A stretch of 64,000 nucleotides of DNA from Levilactobacillus brevis (GTDB lineage: Bacteria > Bacillota > Bacilli > Lactobacillales > Lactobacillaceae), in the NCBI GenBank assembly GCA_003666485.1, contig CP032931.1, forward strand, positions 1,116,001 through 1,180,000, written 5' to 3'. Made by a program: the position numbers and the translations under genes. The notes under the pieces were generated by a model. That model was not told the origin of the DNA, made no database searches, and worked only from the letters and a program-made list of their open reading frames with translations. Each line of letters opens with the position of its first letter. The stretch's first letter is position 1. This document shows positions 51,327 to 61,339 of this stretch, one piece after another.

Positions 51327-52700
51327 ATGAAGAAGATATTAATTGCGGGGGTGACCAGCGGTGCCGGAAAGACCAGTGTGGCGTTGGGACTGTTATCGGC
51401 ACTGAGTAAACGTTTGACGATTCAGCCTTATAAGGTTGGTCCGGATTACGTAGATACCAAGTTTCATACACGGATTACGGGGCGTAGTTCACGTAATCTA
51501 GATAATTTTCTGGTGCCCAATGCGGCTGCGTTAAACTATTTATTCACCAAGGATACTGCCGATGTTGATCTTGGCTTGATCGAAGGCGTCATGGGGTTGT
51601 ACGACGGCTTGGGAATAGATAAGGATGCGTTCTCGACCGCAAGTGTGGCTAAACAACTAGACGTTCCTGTGGTATTGGTTGTGAATGCTCGGGCCACATC
51701 AACTTCTGCTGCGGCAATCATTCAGGGCTTTAAAGTGATGGATGCCGCGGTCAAAATCGTAGGAGTGATCGTTAACAATGTGATGAGTGAGAACCACTAT
51801 CAACTGGTGAAGGGGGCAATTGAACGGTATACCGATGTCGAAGTGCTAGGGTATTTACCGCACAAGAAAGAAGTTAGTTTACCGTCACGTCAGCTGGGGT
51901 TAGTTCCGGATGAGGAGTTACCTGGTGTGGATCGTAAAATAGCTGAACTAGGTGAACTGATTCAGCAGCATGTGAATCTGTCACGGTTATTAGCGCTTGC
52001 GCAAGAAACTGATTCGACGACACCATTACCGTATGATTTGCCCGAAGTATCATGCCGTGTTGGCGTAGCGCGGGATGAGGCGTTCAACTTCTACTATCAC
52101 GATAATCTGGAATTAATGGAGCGCTGTGGCATGCAATTGATTCCATTTAGTCCCATTGCAGACCACCGGCTCCCTGAAGTCGATGCCTTGTACTTAGGCG
52201 GTGGGTATCCGGAAGAATTTGCCTGTGACTTGGCGCAAAATCAACGTATGCGGCAAGCTATCCAAGCGTTTTCAAAGCGTGGACGACCAATCTATGCGGA
52301 ATGTGGGGGCCTGATGTATTTAGGGAGAGACTTGCAAACCGAATCAGCTCGCTATCCGATGGTCGGAATCTTTGATGGTAGTAGTGTGATGACGCCGCGC
52401 TTAAAACGATTTGGCTACTGTTACGCCACGCCTAAGCGAGACACTTTGTTGGCCCCTGCCCAAACAACTGTGGTCGGTCATGAGTTTCATCATTCTACCT
52501 TCACGCCACGCTCAGCAGACCTCCAACCTGTTCTTGATCTCCAGAAGATCCGCGACCAGCAGGTGGTTGATCATTGGCAAGGTAGCTATCAATATCGACG
52601 GACGTATGCTGGGTACCTTCATGTTCACCTGTATCAAAGTCAACAATTTCTGAATCAATTTCTGACACAGTTAGGGGCGACGGAACATGCAGATTGCTAG
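51327..52700 (+). CDS. cbiA: Cobyrinic acid a,c-diamide synthase CbiA
   Basis: ATP- and glutamine-dependent amidation of the a and c side chains of cobyrinic acid. 457 residues: N-terminal P-loop domain (IAGVTSGAGKTSVALGLL), C-terminal class I glutaminase-like domain with nucleophile Cys in YAECGGLMYLGRD near residue 330 and the His/Glu region VVGHEFHHSTF. GAAAGGGGGG lies 10 bases before ATG 51327. Overlaps cbiB by 14 bases. Confidence 0.96.
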   Translation: MKKILIAGVTSGAGKTSVALGLLSALSKRLTIQPYKVGPDYVDTKFHTRITGRSSRNLDNFLVPNAAALNYLFTKDTADVDLGLIEGVMGLYDGLGIDKDAFSTASVAKQLDVPVVLVVNARATSTSAAAIIQGFKVMDAAVKIVGVIVNNVMSENHYQLVKGAIERYTDVEVLGYLPHKKEVSLPSRQLGLVPDEELPGVDRKIAELGELIQQHVNLSRLLALAQETDSTTPLPYDLPEVSCRVGVARDEAFNFYYHDNLELMERCGMQLIPFSPIADHRLPEVDALYLGGGYPEEFACDLAQNQRMRQAIQAFSKRGRPIYAECGGLMYLGRDLQTESARYPMVGIFDGSSVMTPRLKRFGYCYATPKRDTLLAPAQTTVVGHEFHHSTFTPRSADLQPVLDLQKIRDQQVVDHWQGSYQYRRTYAGYLHVHLYQSQQFLNQFLTQLGATEHADC

Positions 52701-53655
52701 TATGGTGACTCTGGGTTTTATCCTGGACCTCATATTGGGAGACCCGCCGACTTGGCCACATCCGGTTAAAGTGATTGGCCACGCGATTGCCCATCTGACA
52801 ACCTGGCTCAATAAGCAGACTTATTCAGCACTTAAGCGACGCTGGTTGGGTATCGTGTTATGGGTGATTATCGTGGGTGGTACTGGGGTGATTACAGCAG
52901 TTGTGATGTGGGCGTCTAGTCTGAATCATTGGCTTTCGTTCATTATAGGGACCTACATCTGTTACGCATGTTTATCTGTACGCGGCTTAGCTATTGAGAG
53001 TCACAAAATTATGCGGAGTCTTCGTGCAAATGATTTGCAACAAGCACGCCATCAAGTCGGCATGATTGTCGGCAGAGACACTGAGCAATTGGGCCCCGAA
53101 GACGTCTGTAAAGCAACGATTGAGACGGTTGCAGAAAATACAAGCGATGGGGTTGTTGCGCCATTGATTTATTTGATCATTGGCGGACCGGTTCTTGGCT
53201 TGATGTACAAAGCAGTGAACACGTTAGATTCAATGGTTGGGTATCGCAACGAAAAATATCAAGACTTTGGTCGGTTTTCAGCAAAGGCCGATGATGTGAT
53301 CAACTACATACCAGCCAGAATAACGTGGTTACTGCTAATGGCCAGTAGCATGCTGCTGGGGTACGACTACAGAACAGCTTTTGTCGTCGGCAAGCGTGAT
53401 CGTAAGAAACATCGTAGCCCGAACAGTGGTTTTTCAGAATCAGTTGTCGCAGGCGCGTTAGATCTACGCTTAGGTGGCCCGCATTATTATTTTGGTGAGT
53501 TGGTTACCAAACCGTTTATTGGACTGGCAACCGCCAAATCAGCGACGACGACGGATATTCGGTTAACGCTTCGTTTACTTTACGTTGCCTCATGGATGTG
53601 CCTGATACTTTGTGTGGGGGGACGCCTTATGTTATGGAAAGGATTGACGTTATGA
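52687..53655 (+). CDS. cbiB: Adenosylcobinamide-phosphate synthase CbiB
   Basis: Membrane enzyme attaching aminopropanol (phosphate) to adenosylcobyric acid. 322 residues with about four helices; LGFILDLILGDPPTWPHPVK at the start, ETVAENTSDGVVAPLIY near 155 and SPNSGFSESVVAGALDLRLG near 250 are family motifs. ATG 52687 lies inside the end of cbiA; the stop overlaps the cbiC start (ATGA). Confidence 0.95.
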   Translation: MQIASMVTLGFILDLILGDPPTWPHPVKVIGHAIAHLTTWLNKQTYSALKRRWLGIVLWVIIVGGTGVITAVVMWASSLNHWLSFIIGTYICYACLSVRGLAIESHKIMRSLRANDLQQARHQVGMIVGRDTEQLGPEDVCKATIETVAENTSDGVVAPLIYLIIGGPVLGLMYKAVNTLDSMVGYRNEKYQDFGRFSAKADDVINYIPARITWLLLMASSMLLGYDYRTAFVVGKRDRKKHRSPNSGFSESVVAGALDLRLGGPHYYFGELVTKPFIGLATAKSATTTDIRLTLRLLYVASWMCLILCVGGRLMLWKGLTL

Positions 53656-54311
53656 AAACACGTGACTACATCACAGTTCCCAATCAGATTACGGATAAGA
53701 GTTTTCAAATGATTCAAGATGAGATTGATAAGATTGCCCCTGGATACACGTTTGATAGCCCCGTTCAAGAAGCCATTATTAAGCGAGCCATTCACACGAC
53801 AGCTGACTTTGACTACTTGCAAAACCTTAAATTTTCACATGAGGTCATTACTAAGATTCAGCATCTCATGCAACACGGTGGCACGATCTTTACTGATACG
53901 ACCATGGCGTTAGCTGGTATGAACAAACGGAAGCTTGATGAGCTAGACGTTCATTATCACTGCTATATTCGGGATCCCCGGGTATTTGAGATTGCTAAAG
54001 ATCAAGGTATTACCCGGTCAATGGCTGCTATTGAACTTGCCGCAACAGTCAAGACGGAAAAACTATTTGTCGTTGGCAACGCACCGACAGCGCTATATAA
54101 AATTTTAGAAATGGTTAAACAAGGTCGGTTAGATCCAGCGGCAGTTATTGGTGTGCCGGTCGGTTTCGTTGAAGCGGCAGAAAGCAAGCAGGCGTTGTAC
54201 GATAGCGACATTCCAGCCATTGTTGCCTTAGGACGTAAGGGCGGCAGCAATTTGGCCGCAGCCCTGACGAATGCCATCATGTACAACTTAGATTTAGCTA
54301 CTGAAGGATAG
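53652..54311 (+). CDS. cbiC: Cobalt-precorrin-8 methylmutase CbiC
   Basis: Moves the methyl group from C11 to C12 to give cobyrinic acid. 219 residues; AIHTTADFDYLQNLKFS near 47 and IFTDTTMALAGMNK near 77 are family motifs, and GNAPTALYKILEMV near 137 is conserved. ATG 53652 overlaps the cbiB stop and has AAAGGA 7 bases upstream; earlier in-frame starts lie within cbiB. Confidence 0.95.
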   Translation: MKTRDYITVPNQITDKSFQMIQDEIDKIAPGYTFDSPVQEAIIKRAIHTTADFDYLQNLKFSHEVITKIQHLMQHGGTIFTDTTMALAGMNKRKLDELDVHYHCYIRDPRVFEIAKDQGITRSMAAIELAATVKTEKLFVVGNAPTALYKILEMVKQGRLDPAAVIGVPVGFVEAAESKQALYDSDIPAIVALGRKGGSNLAAALTNAIMYNLDLATEG

Positions 54312-54320
54312 GTGAGAGCG

Positions 54321-55454
54321 GTGTCAACGACGGATGACGATTACGTTTTTTATAACGGCCGAAAACTGCGGAAGGGATTTACGACAGGCACGACAGCCAC
54401 GGCTGCAGCGGTCGCAGCAACTAAAACATTGTTGCAGCAAGAACCCCAGGCCATCGTTGCGGTAAAAGCGGCTAATGGCCAACAAGTTGAATTCGATGTG
54501 CAGGATGATCAGTTCGATGAACAGCAAGCCTCGGTCGCCATCACCAAGGATGGTGGTGATGATCAAGATGCCACAGATGGGATGTTAATTTATGCGACGG
54601 TCACGCTACGAAACGATAGTGAGATTACGCTGGATGGTGGCAAGGGAATTGGGCGTGTCACGCAAAAAGGCTTGGCTAATGACCCCGGAATGCCAGCCAT
54701 CAATCCGACGCCTCGGCGGATGATCAAGCAAAGTGTGCGGCAGCTGCTGGGGGCTAATCGTGGCGCAGATATTGTGATTTCCGCGCCCAAGGGCGAAGAA
54801 GTAGCCAAGCTCACTTACAATCCGAAGCTAGGCATCGTTGGCGGGATCTCTATTCTGGGGACCAGTGGTATTGTCACACCGATGTCTGAAGAGAGCTGGA
54901 AGCATTCCATTTCAATTGAGATGAACATTCACAAGCAACGGGGTGATAAGCGGATTATCCTAACGCCAGGAAATTATGGTGAGGATTTTCTGACGCAGAC
55001 GATGAAGATTCCAGTAACGCAACAGGTCCAGATGAGTAATTTTGTAGGCTACGTCTTAAAAGAGGCACAGCGGCTGGGCTTTGAACACGTGTTGATGGTC
55101 GGTGACTTGGGGAAGATGATTAAGGTTTCAGCCGGTATCTTCTCAACGCACAGTAAAGATGCGGATGCACGGGCTGAGGTAATGGTCGCCAATCTGGCGC
55201 TACTGGGTGCCCCCGTGGATCTGCTTAAACAGGTCTATGCTTGTCTGACCACAATCTCAATGATTGATTTAATTAACCAGCAAGGGTACCAGGCGGTCTA
55301 CCAAGAAATTGTGGACAAGATTAAGCTACGGTCGGAAAAATTATTGGCGCACCGAAAACCAACAGTGACGATAGATGCTGTCATCTTTTCACGGTCTACA
55401 GGCTTGTTAGCGTCCTCCAAACCGCTGAAAGAAATCGAGGCGGAATGGCGATGA
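54321..55454 (+). CDS. cbiD: Cobalt-precorrin-5B C1-methyltransferase CbiD
   Basis: Methylates C1 in the anaerobic pathway. 377 residues; KLRKGFTTGTTATAAAVAA near residue 15, ITKDGGDDQDATDG near 75 and GKGIGRVTQKGLA near 105 are CbiD signatures. Two GTG starts compete, 54312 and 54321; AGGTGAG directly upstream favours 54321. The 3' end overlaps cbiE. Confidence 0.94.
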   Translation: MSTTDDDYVFYNGRKLRKGFTTGTTATAAAVAATKTLLQQEPQAIVAVKAANGQQVEFDVQDDQFDEQQASVAITKDGGDDQDATDGMLIYATVTLRNDSEITLDGGKGIGRVTQKGLANDPGMPAINPTPRRMIKQSVRQLLGANRGADIVISAPKGEEVAKLTYNPKLGIVGGISILGTSGIVTPMSEESWKHSISIEMNIHKQRGDKRIILTPGNYGEDFLTQTMKIPVTQQVQMSNFVGYVLKEAQRLGFEHVLMVGDLGKMIKVSAGIFSTHSKDADARAEVMVANLALLGAPVDLLKQVYACLTTISMIDLINQQGYQAVYQEIVDKIKLRSEKLLAHRKPTVTIDAVIFSRSTGLLASSKPLKEIEAEWR

Positions 55455-56047
55455 TCACAGTTGTTGGTATTGGTCCAGGGGCCGCAAGCTTGCGGTTAGC
55501 TGGAACAGAGGCGTTGGTCGCTCAGGCAGACTTGGTGATTGGATCAAAGCGGCAACTGGCAGAATTCAATCCTCAACAAGAGACACTGGTTTTACCGCAT
55601 TTAAAGGAATTGGCGGTTTACTTGCAAGCACATCGACAGAAAAACATTGTGTTGCTGGCGTCAGGAGATCCGTTGCTGTACGGCATTGGTAATTGGTTGT
55701 TGACTCAGGTGCCAGCTGATGATGTCAAAATCATTCCAGGAATTAGTTCGATTCAGTATTGTTTTAATCAACTGGGATTGTCCATGAATGATACTTACTT
55801 GACCAGCAGTCACGGACGGCAGCCAGACTTCGATTTCTTATTACAACATGACAAGGTGGGCATGGTGACTGACCAGCAGATTGGCCCCGTACAGATCGCG
55901 GCGGCTATTCGGGAACGTCACCAGCACCGACACCTCTACATAGGTGAAAACTTGAGCTATACGTCTGAAAAAATAAGCCAATTTACGGAGGAAACAGTTC
56001 CTGACCGGAAATTTGGCATGAACGTGGTGATTATAACTAATGCGTGA
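55451..56047 (+). CDS. cbiE: Cobalt-precorrin-7 C5-methyltransferase CbiE
   Basis: Tetrapyrrole methylase-fold enzyme, about 198 residues: MITVVGIGPGAASLRLAG at the start and VLLASGDPLLYGIGNWL near 75 for SAM binding. ATG 55451 has GAGG 10 bases upstream; ATG 55445 is the alternative. It pairs functionally with CbiT, which overlaps its end by 8 bases (fused as CbiET/CobL in other bacteria). Confidence 0.94.
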   Translation: MITVVGIGPGAASLRLAGTEALVAQADLVIGSKRQLAEFNPQQETLVLPHLKELAVYLQAHRQKNIVLLASGDPLLYGIGNWLLTQVPADDVKIIPGISSIQYCFNQLGLSMNDTYLTSSHGRQPDFDFLLQHDKVGMVTDQQIGPVQIAAAIRERHQHRHLYIGENLSYTSEKISQFTEETVPDRKFGMNVVIITNA

Positions 56048-56600
56048 TGAAGAATTTTTACGAACAAAGGTGCCGATGACCAAGGCAGAAGTCCGGGCCA
56101 TTAGCTTGGACAAGCTGCAATTGGCGACTAAACGGCACTTGCTTGACGTCGGTGCGGGTACCGGGAGCATCAGCTTACAAGCTGCCTTAGAGCACCCCCA
56201 ACTGCAGGTGACGGCGGTGGAGAATAATCCGGCTGCCTTGGAAATTATGCAAAAGAACATGAGTCATTTTGGGACGACCACGATTGATTTAGTGGCTGGT
56301 GAAGCGCCAAGCAAGATCCCGGTAACCAACTATGATGCCATATTTGTTGGTGGTAGTGGCCAACAGTTGGATGAGATTATCCAGTTTGCTTATGCGCATT
56401 TGATCCCGGGAGGCAATCTAGTGTTGAACTTCATTTTGTTAGAAAATGCACTAGCTGCTTACCAAACACTGCAAGAGGTTGGCTTTCAGAAGATTGAAGT
56501 GGTTGATGTGAGCGTCAAACGGTTGCATGCCCTGGGTAAAGGCCACTTCTTTAAGCCTCAGAACCCGACCATTATTATGAGTACAACACGAGAGGAATGA
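56040..56600 (+). CDS. cbiT: Cobalt-precorrin-6B C15-methyltransferase/decarboxylase CbiT
   Basis: 186-residue Rossmann-type SAM methyltransferase acting at C15 with loss of the C12 acetate carboxyl. The SAM motif [17 protein letters not shown] near residue 37 and the acidic [11 protein letters not shown] loop near 58 are present. Start ATG 56040 overlaps the cbiE stop. Confidence 0.94.
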   Translation: MRDEEFLRTKVPMTKAEVRAISLDKLQLATKRHLLDVGAGTGSISLQAALEHPQLQVTAVENNPAALEIMQKNMSHFGTTTIDLVAGEAPSKIPVTNYDAIFVGGSGQQLDEIIQFAYAHLIPGGNLVLNFILLENALAAYQTLQEVGFQKIEVVDVSVKRLHALGKGHFFKPQNPTIIMSTTREE

Positions 56601-56605
56601 ACGAT

Positions 56606-57385
56606 ATGTCAATTGTTAGTTTTGTAGGCGCTGGCCCTGGTGAAAAGGATCTCATTACGTTGAAGGGGTACAGACGATTGGCCGCGGCGGACGTTGTCAT
56701 TTACGCAGGTTCACTGATCAACACGGCTTTATTGGACTATTGCAAGGATGGCGCAGCCAAATATGATAGCGCTGGCATGGATCTGGGACAGATCATTGAC
56801 TGCATGCAACAGGCAGTCGATCAAAATCAATCAGTCGTGCGGCTGCAAACTGGAGATTTTTCAATTTACGGCTCGATTCGTGAGCAAATTGAGGAAATGA
56901 AAAAGCGCGGAATCGCGTTTGAATGTATTCCTGGCGTCAGTTCATTCTTAGGCGCAGCGTCCAGTATGGGGGTCGAGTACACGGTTCCGGAAGTCTCACA
57001 AAGTGTCATCATTACACGAATGGCAGGACGGACACCAGTTCCAGAATCCGAATCCCTCGAGGCTTTGGCCAAGCATCAGACATCAATGGTGATTTTTCTT
57101 TCCGTCCAGGGCATTCAAAAGGTCGTCAAGCAATTGCGTGCCGGTGGTTACCCTGAAGATACACCAGCGGCCGTCATCTATAAGGCAACTTGGCCAGACG
57201 AAAAGAAGGTTCAAGGGACATTAGCTGATATTGCGCAGAAGGTACACGAAGCCGGCATTCGGCGAACGGCCCTGATCATGGTTGGTGAGTTCCTAGGAGA
57301 CGAGTATAACTATTCCCACCTGTATGACGCGAACTTTAGTCATATGTATCGTCACAAGGCAGTCGCTGATGACACGACCAAATAA
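56606..57385 (+). CDS. cbiF: Cobalt-precorrin-4 C11-methyltransferase CbiF
   Basis: Tetrapyrrole methylase of ~259 residues: [20 protein letters not shown] at the start, [20 protein letters not shown] near 77 and the CbiF-typical [16 protein letters not shown] near 133. ATG 56606 has AGAGGA about 10 bases upstream; ATG 56597, which overlaps the cbiT stop, is the alternative. Confidence 0.95.
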   Translation: MSIVSFVGAGPGEKDLITLKGYRRLAAADVVIYAGSLINTALLDYCKDGAAKYDSAGMDLGQIIDCMQQAVDQNQSVVRLQTGDFSIYGSIREQIEEMKKRGIAFECIPGVSSFLGAASSMGVEYTVPEVSQSVIITRMAGRTPVPESESLEALAKHQTSMVIFLSVQGIQKVVKQLRAGGYPEDTPAAVIYKATWPDEKKVQGTLADIAQKVHEAGIRRTALIMVGEFLGDEYNYSHLYDANFSHMYRHKAVADDTTK

Positions 57386-58448
57386 ACGCGTAGCCATTTT
57401 GGCATTGACCGCAACAGGTGTGACGTTGGCGCGGCGGTTGCAATCACGATTGCGTGATCAGCAACTAGCTGTTCAGGTAGTCCTATCAGCCAAATTTGCC
57501 CAAGGTCGTGAGCAAAGCTATGCGTCTGGTCAGTTCAAATCAGCGTTTCGACAGGCCTTTACTGATAGTGCGTATGTGATTTGCATCATGGCAACGGGAA
57601 TTGTGGTACGCACGCTAGCACCGCTAGTACAGGACAAACGTTGTGATCCAGCTGTACTGGTTATGGACGAACGTGGGCAGCACGTGATCAGTTTATTGTC
57701 GGGACATGTGGGTGGCGCCAATGCGTTTACCAAGTGGATTAGCGAGCTGATTAAAGCAGATCCAGTCATTACCACGGCAACGGATGTGGCGGGGGTTCAA
57801 GCGCTGGATGTTCTAGCCAAACAATTGCATGCCTGGTACCCCGAGTTTAAGCGGAATACCAAACAAATTAATGGACGTCTGGCTGCGGGCAAACCAGTCT
57901 CACTGTGGATCGCCCCAGAGTTTCAATCGCAAGTGACAAACACGCGAGGATTCCAGGTGGTGACTGACTTGGCAGCTGCTGACCCAACGGCCCCATTAAT
58001 TGCCGTTACGGATCAGCAGCTGACGGTCAAACGTGACAATCTGATTCCCATGATTCCTAGGCTAGATGTCTTAGGAGTGGGGTGCCGGAAGAGCGTCACC
58101 AATGCCATGATGTTCGCGGCCTTTAGTGAATTTTGCCAGCAAGAAAAGATTGCCTGGCACGCGATTGATCAGATTGCATCTATTGAAAAGAAAGCTCATG
58201 AAACGGCCATTCATGAGTTAGCCGCAACCTTAGATGTTCCCGCGACTTTTTACTCGGCCAATCAGTTACGCGCCAGTTCAGCACATTATGCCCAATCAGA
58301 CTTTGTTAAAAAGACGGTAGGTATCGGTAATGTGGCTTGTGCAGCGGCAGATTTTGCTAGTGGACAGCGGGTAGTTACGCCACGTTATGCCGGTCATGAA
58401 ATTACTTTCGCCCTTGGACGGAAAAAACAAACAGAAATGAGTGAATAA
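57369..58448 (+). CDS. cbiG: Cobalt-precorrin-5A hydrolase CbiG
   Basis: Opens the delta-lactone ring and releases acetaldehyde. 359 residues: N-terminal domain with [31 protein letters not shown] near 70 and [14 protein letters not shown] near 100; C-terminal domain with [14 protein letters not shown] near 235 and [13 protein letters not shown] near 315. ATG 57369 lies within the end of cbiF; the earlier in-frame start at 57324 is deep in cbiF and unlikely. Confidence 0.94.
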   Translation: MTRPNKRVAILALTATGVTLARRLQSRLRDQQLAVQVVLSAKFAQGREQSYASGQFKSAFRQAFTDSAYVICIMATGIVVRTLAPLVQDKRCDPAVLVMDERGQHVISLLSGHVGGANAFTKWISELIKADPVITTATDVAGVQALDVLAKQLHAWYPEFKRNTKQINGRLAAGKPVSLWIAPEFQSQVTNTRGFQVVTDLAAADPTAPLIAVTDQQLTVKRDNLIPMIPRLDVLGVGCRKSVTNAMMFAAFSEFCQQEKIAWHAIDQIASIEKKAHETAIHELAATLDVPATFYSANQLRASSAHYAQSDFVKKTVGIGNVACAAADFASGQRVVTPRYAGHEITFALGRKKQTEMSE

Positions 58449-59175
58449 GATGTTGTACATTGTTGGGTTAGGTCCAGGTTCACAACGACTGATGACTCAG
58501 GAAGCTATTGAAGTAATCAAGCAGACACACACAATCGTGGGCTATGCGACCTACGTTCGGCTGATTGAAGATATGTTGACCGATAAAGAATTAGTAGTCA
58601 CTGGTATGCGCGGTGAAGTTGCGCGTTGCCAGAAAGCCATTGACATTGCAGCAACGGGGAAGGACGTCGCAGTTATTTCCAGTGGGGATGCCGGTATCTA
58701 TGGCATGGCCGGCCTGATCTTTGAACTGTGTGGTAAACAAGACAAGCACATCGATGTGAAAGTTATTCCTGGCGTAACGGCCAGCATTGCTGCTGCCGCT
58801 GCGTTAGGCGCACCGCTGATGAATGACTTCTGCCATATTAGTTTGAGCGACTTGATGACGCCTTGGGAAGTAATCACTAAGCGTGTCGACGCGGCGGCCC
58901 AGGCTGACTTTGTGATCTGCCTGTACAACCCGCGTAGCAAGGGGCGGCCGAACAACTTACGTGAAGCGCTAGACATTATTTTGAAATACAAGTCACCAGA
59001 TACAATCGTAGGCCTGGGTAAAGACGTTGCGCGGCCCAAGGAAATTGATAAAGTCGTGACGATTGGTACGTTAGATGAAACGGAAGTTAATATGACGTCT
59101 ATCGTTATTATTGGCAATAAGAATACCTATGTGCAAGATGGGCGCATGGTGACTCCCCGGGGCTATACCCTATGA
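58441..59175 (+). CDS. cbiH: Cobalt-factor III C17-methyltransferase CbiH
   Basis: Methylates C17 and drives ring contraction. 244 residues, tetrapyrrole methylase fold: LYIVGLGPGSQRLMTQEA at the start, VAVISSGDAGIYGMAGLIFE near 79 and FVICLYNPRSKGRPNNLREA near 158. Start is GTG 58441 or ATG 58450; neither has a strong ribosome site, so coupling to cbiG is likely. Confidence 0.95.
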   Translation: MNKMLYIVGLGPGSQRLMTQEAIEVIKQTHTIVGYATYVRLIEDMLTDKELVVTGMRGEVARCQKAIDIAATGKDVAVISSGDAGIYGMAGLIFELCGKQDKHIDVKVIPGVTASIAAAAALGAPLMNDFCHISLSDLMTPWEVITKRVDAAAQADFVICLYNPRSKGRPNNLREALDIILKYKSPDTIVGLGKDVARPKEIDKVVTIGTLDETEVNMTSIVIIGNKNTYVQDGRMVTPRGYTL

Positions 59176-59924
59176 TTTTACTCTTGGGAGGTACTTCGGA
59201 AAGTCTCACGGTGGCTGACTTTTTGACGGCGCAGCATCATTCCTTCATTTTAACCGTGACGACAGATTATGGTCGTGATCTTGCGAGTGCGCATGCGACA
59301 CAGGTTGTGAAGTGCTTATTTACGGCTGATACCCTGAAGCATTTCATTCAGCAACGAAACGTTACGTTGATTCTCGATGCGACCCATCCGTTTGCTAGGG
59401 TGATTTCTAAACTAGCCATGGCTGTGGCTGAACAAACGGGAACGCCATACTTACGTTTTGAGCGGCGGCTTGTCTATCCGCAAGATCAGGGCGTTACGTT
59501 AGTCGACGATTTTGCAGCTGCCTGCGTGCGCTTGAAGCAGATAGCCGGTACGATTTATCTTTCTACTGGTAGTAAGACAGCGGCTGACTTTGCAACTGAA
59601 GTGGGGTTAGACCGGCTGCATGTGCGGGTGCTTCCCACGACGACTGTATTGGCGAAATTGACGGCCGCTGGCTTTGATGCCACCCAAATTGATGCGATTC
59701 GTGGGCCGTTCACGACAGCGTTGAATGTTGAATTGTTCCGTCGTGCACATGCGGCGGTAGTGGTAACGAAGGAAAGTGGCAAACAGGGTGGCGTGCAAGA
59801 GAAGATTGCCGCGGCACAACAGCTGAAGATTCCTTGCCTGGTCATTCGGCGACCAGTGATGACGTATCCGCAACAGGTTTCAGATGTGCCGGCGTTAGCA
59901 AAATTTTTGGAGGTGACACCATGA
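59172..59924 (+). CDS. cbiJ: Cobalt-precorrin-6A reductase CbiJ
   Basis: NAD(P)H-dependent reduction of the macrocycle. 250 residues: ILLLGGTSESLTVADFL at the start, ILDATHPFARVISKLAM near 70, PYLRFERR near 95, and VVTKESGKQGGVQEKIAAA near 196. ATG 59172 overlaps the cbiH stop (ATGA). Confidence 0.94.
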   Translation: MILLLGGTSESLTVADFLTAQHHSFILTVTTDYGRDLASAHATQVVKCLFTADTLKHFIQQRNVTLILDATHPFARVISKLAMAVAEQTGTPYLRFERRLVYPQDQGVTLVDDFAAACVRLKQIAGTIYLSTGSKTAADFATEVGLDRLHVRVLPTTTVLAKLTAAGFDATQIDAIRGPFTTALNVELFRRAHAAVVVTKESGKQGGVQEKIAAAQQLKIPCLVIRRPVMTYPQQVSDVPALAKFLEVTP

Positions 59925-61339
59925 CGGGCAGAGTGACATTGTTAGGCGCGGGTCCTGGCAACCCAGAACTACTCACACTATTGGGTAAGCGCCGGCTGCA
60001 AGAAGCTGATGTCGTCTTGTATGATCGGTTAATCAATCCATCATTGTTAGCTTTTATGCGGGCTGATGCTGAACGAGTGGACGTTGGCAAGCTACCGCGT
60101 TTCCATAAAGTTAAACAGTCTGTCATCAATCAATTACTGGTGGATTATGCCCGGGATGGTAAGCAGGTCGTTCGGCTTAAGGCGGGGGATCCTTACGTTT
60201 TTGGCCGTGGTGGTGAAGAAGGTCAATTTCTTCATCAGCATCGCGTGAAGTTTGAAATTGTCCCCGGATTAACCAGTGCCATTACGGGGTTAGCAGCTGT
60301 CGGAATCCCCATCACCCATCGGGACTATGCCTCTAGTTTTCACGTTATTACGGGGCATCATCAGGCGGACGGCCAGCAACTCGATTGGCCAAATATTGCC
60401 CATCAAGAAGGAACCCTGGTGTTCTTAATGGGGATGGCCGCATTGGAAGAAATTTGTACGCAGTTGGTGGCCAATGGCCGTACAGCGTCGACACCGGTGG
60501 CCATCATTCAGTGGGCGACGCAGTGGCGTCAACAGATGGTGACGGGAACCTTAGCCAACATTGCTGAACGGGCGACCGCTAAAAAGATTGGGGCCCCGGC
60601 TTTGATCGTCGTGGGTAATGTCGTCACGCTTACGCAGGCGTTGCAGCCAGAACTGTCGTTGCAGGGGACGCACGTGCTATTACCGTATTCTGCCAGTTCA
60701 CGACTGTTTACCAAGTTACAGGACCGCGGGGCAACGGCTGATTTCTATGAACGGGCCACAAGCCGTCCGCTAGCAGTCACCTTGCCAGATTGGCAATCGT
60801 ATCAAGAGCTGTTGGTTTTAGACAGTCAGGCCTATGATGCGCTGCTGACAGCGATGGTTGACCAAGGACAAGATCAACGACAATTGGCCCGGTTATCCTT
60901 TACCGCGGCCAATCAGGCTGTGGCAAAACGCTTGCGTCGCCGCGGAATTATTGTTGATGCAGTTCAGTCAACGGCTGCCACAACTGGCAAAACACTGACG
61001 ATTGGTGAAGCCAACCAAGGCAACACAGGAGAGAACTTTCTGGCGACCTACCGAGCAGTTGTGCGGTCGACAGCCATCTCGTGGCCACTGGAACAATTTC
61101 AAGCCATTATTTTTCCTAGTAGCGCAAGCGTTCATGATTTTGTCGCCACACTTACTGACACGCAACGCCAGCAGATGCTGCACTGTACTGTCATTGCCAT
61201 GGGAAATCAGGTCGCACGTGCACTTCGGCAAGCGGGTATCACGCAGCCAATTGTACAAGCCAAGACCATCGATGATGTAATTGATCAATTGGAAAGCAGG
61301 AGAGTCAGCCATGACAAAAACAGCAATCTTAACAGTTAG
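59921..61339 (+). CDS. cobA: Uroporphyrinogen-III C-methyltransferase / uroporphyrinogen-III synthase fusion (CobA-HemD)
   Basis: 472 residues in two domains. Residues 1-~245 are SUMT: GRVTLLGAGPGNPELLTLLG, VRLKAGDPYVFGRGGEE near 86 and GLAAVGIPITHRDYASSFHV near 125. Residues ~250-470 are a HemD-type domain, weakly conserved as usual (VLLPYSASSRLFTKLQDRG, IIFPSSASVHDFVATL). Makes precorrin-2 from hydroxymethylbilane. ATG 59921 with TTGGAGGTGA upstream; overlaps cbiJ stop and, at its end, cbiK by 29 bases. Confidence 0.93.
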   Translation: MTGRVTLLGAGPGNPELLTLLGKRRLQEADVVLYDRLINPSLLAFMRADAERVDVGKLPRFHKVKQSVINQLLVDYARDGKQVVRLKAGDPYVFGRGGEEGQFLHQHRVKFEIVPGLTSAITGLAAVGIPITHRDYASSFHVITGHHQADGQQLDWPNIAHQEGTLVFLMGMAALEEICTQLVANGRTASTPVAIIQWATQWRQQMVTGTLANIAERATAKKIGAPALIVVGNVVTLTQALQPELSLQGTHVLLPYSASSRLFTKLQDRGATADFYERATSRPLAVTLPDWQSYQELLVLDSQAYDALLTAMVDQGQDQRQLARLSFTAANQAVAKRLRRRGIIVDAVQSTAATTGKTLTIGEANQGNTGENFLATYRAVVRSTAISWPLEQFQAIIFPSSASVHDFVATLTDTQRQQMLHCTVIAMGNQVARALRQAGITQPIVQAKTIDDVIDQLESRRVSHDKNSNLNS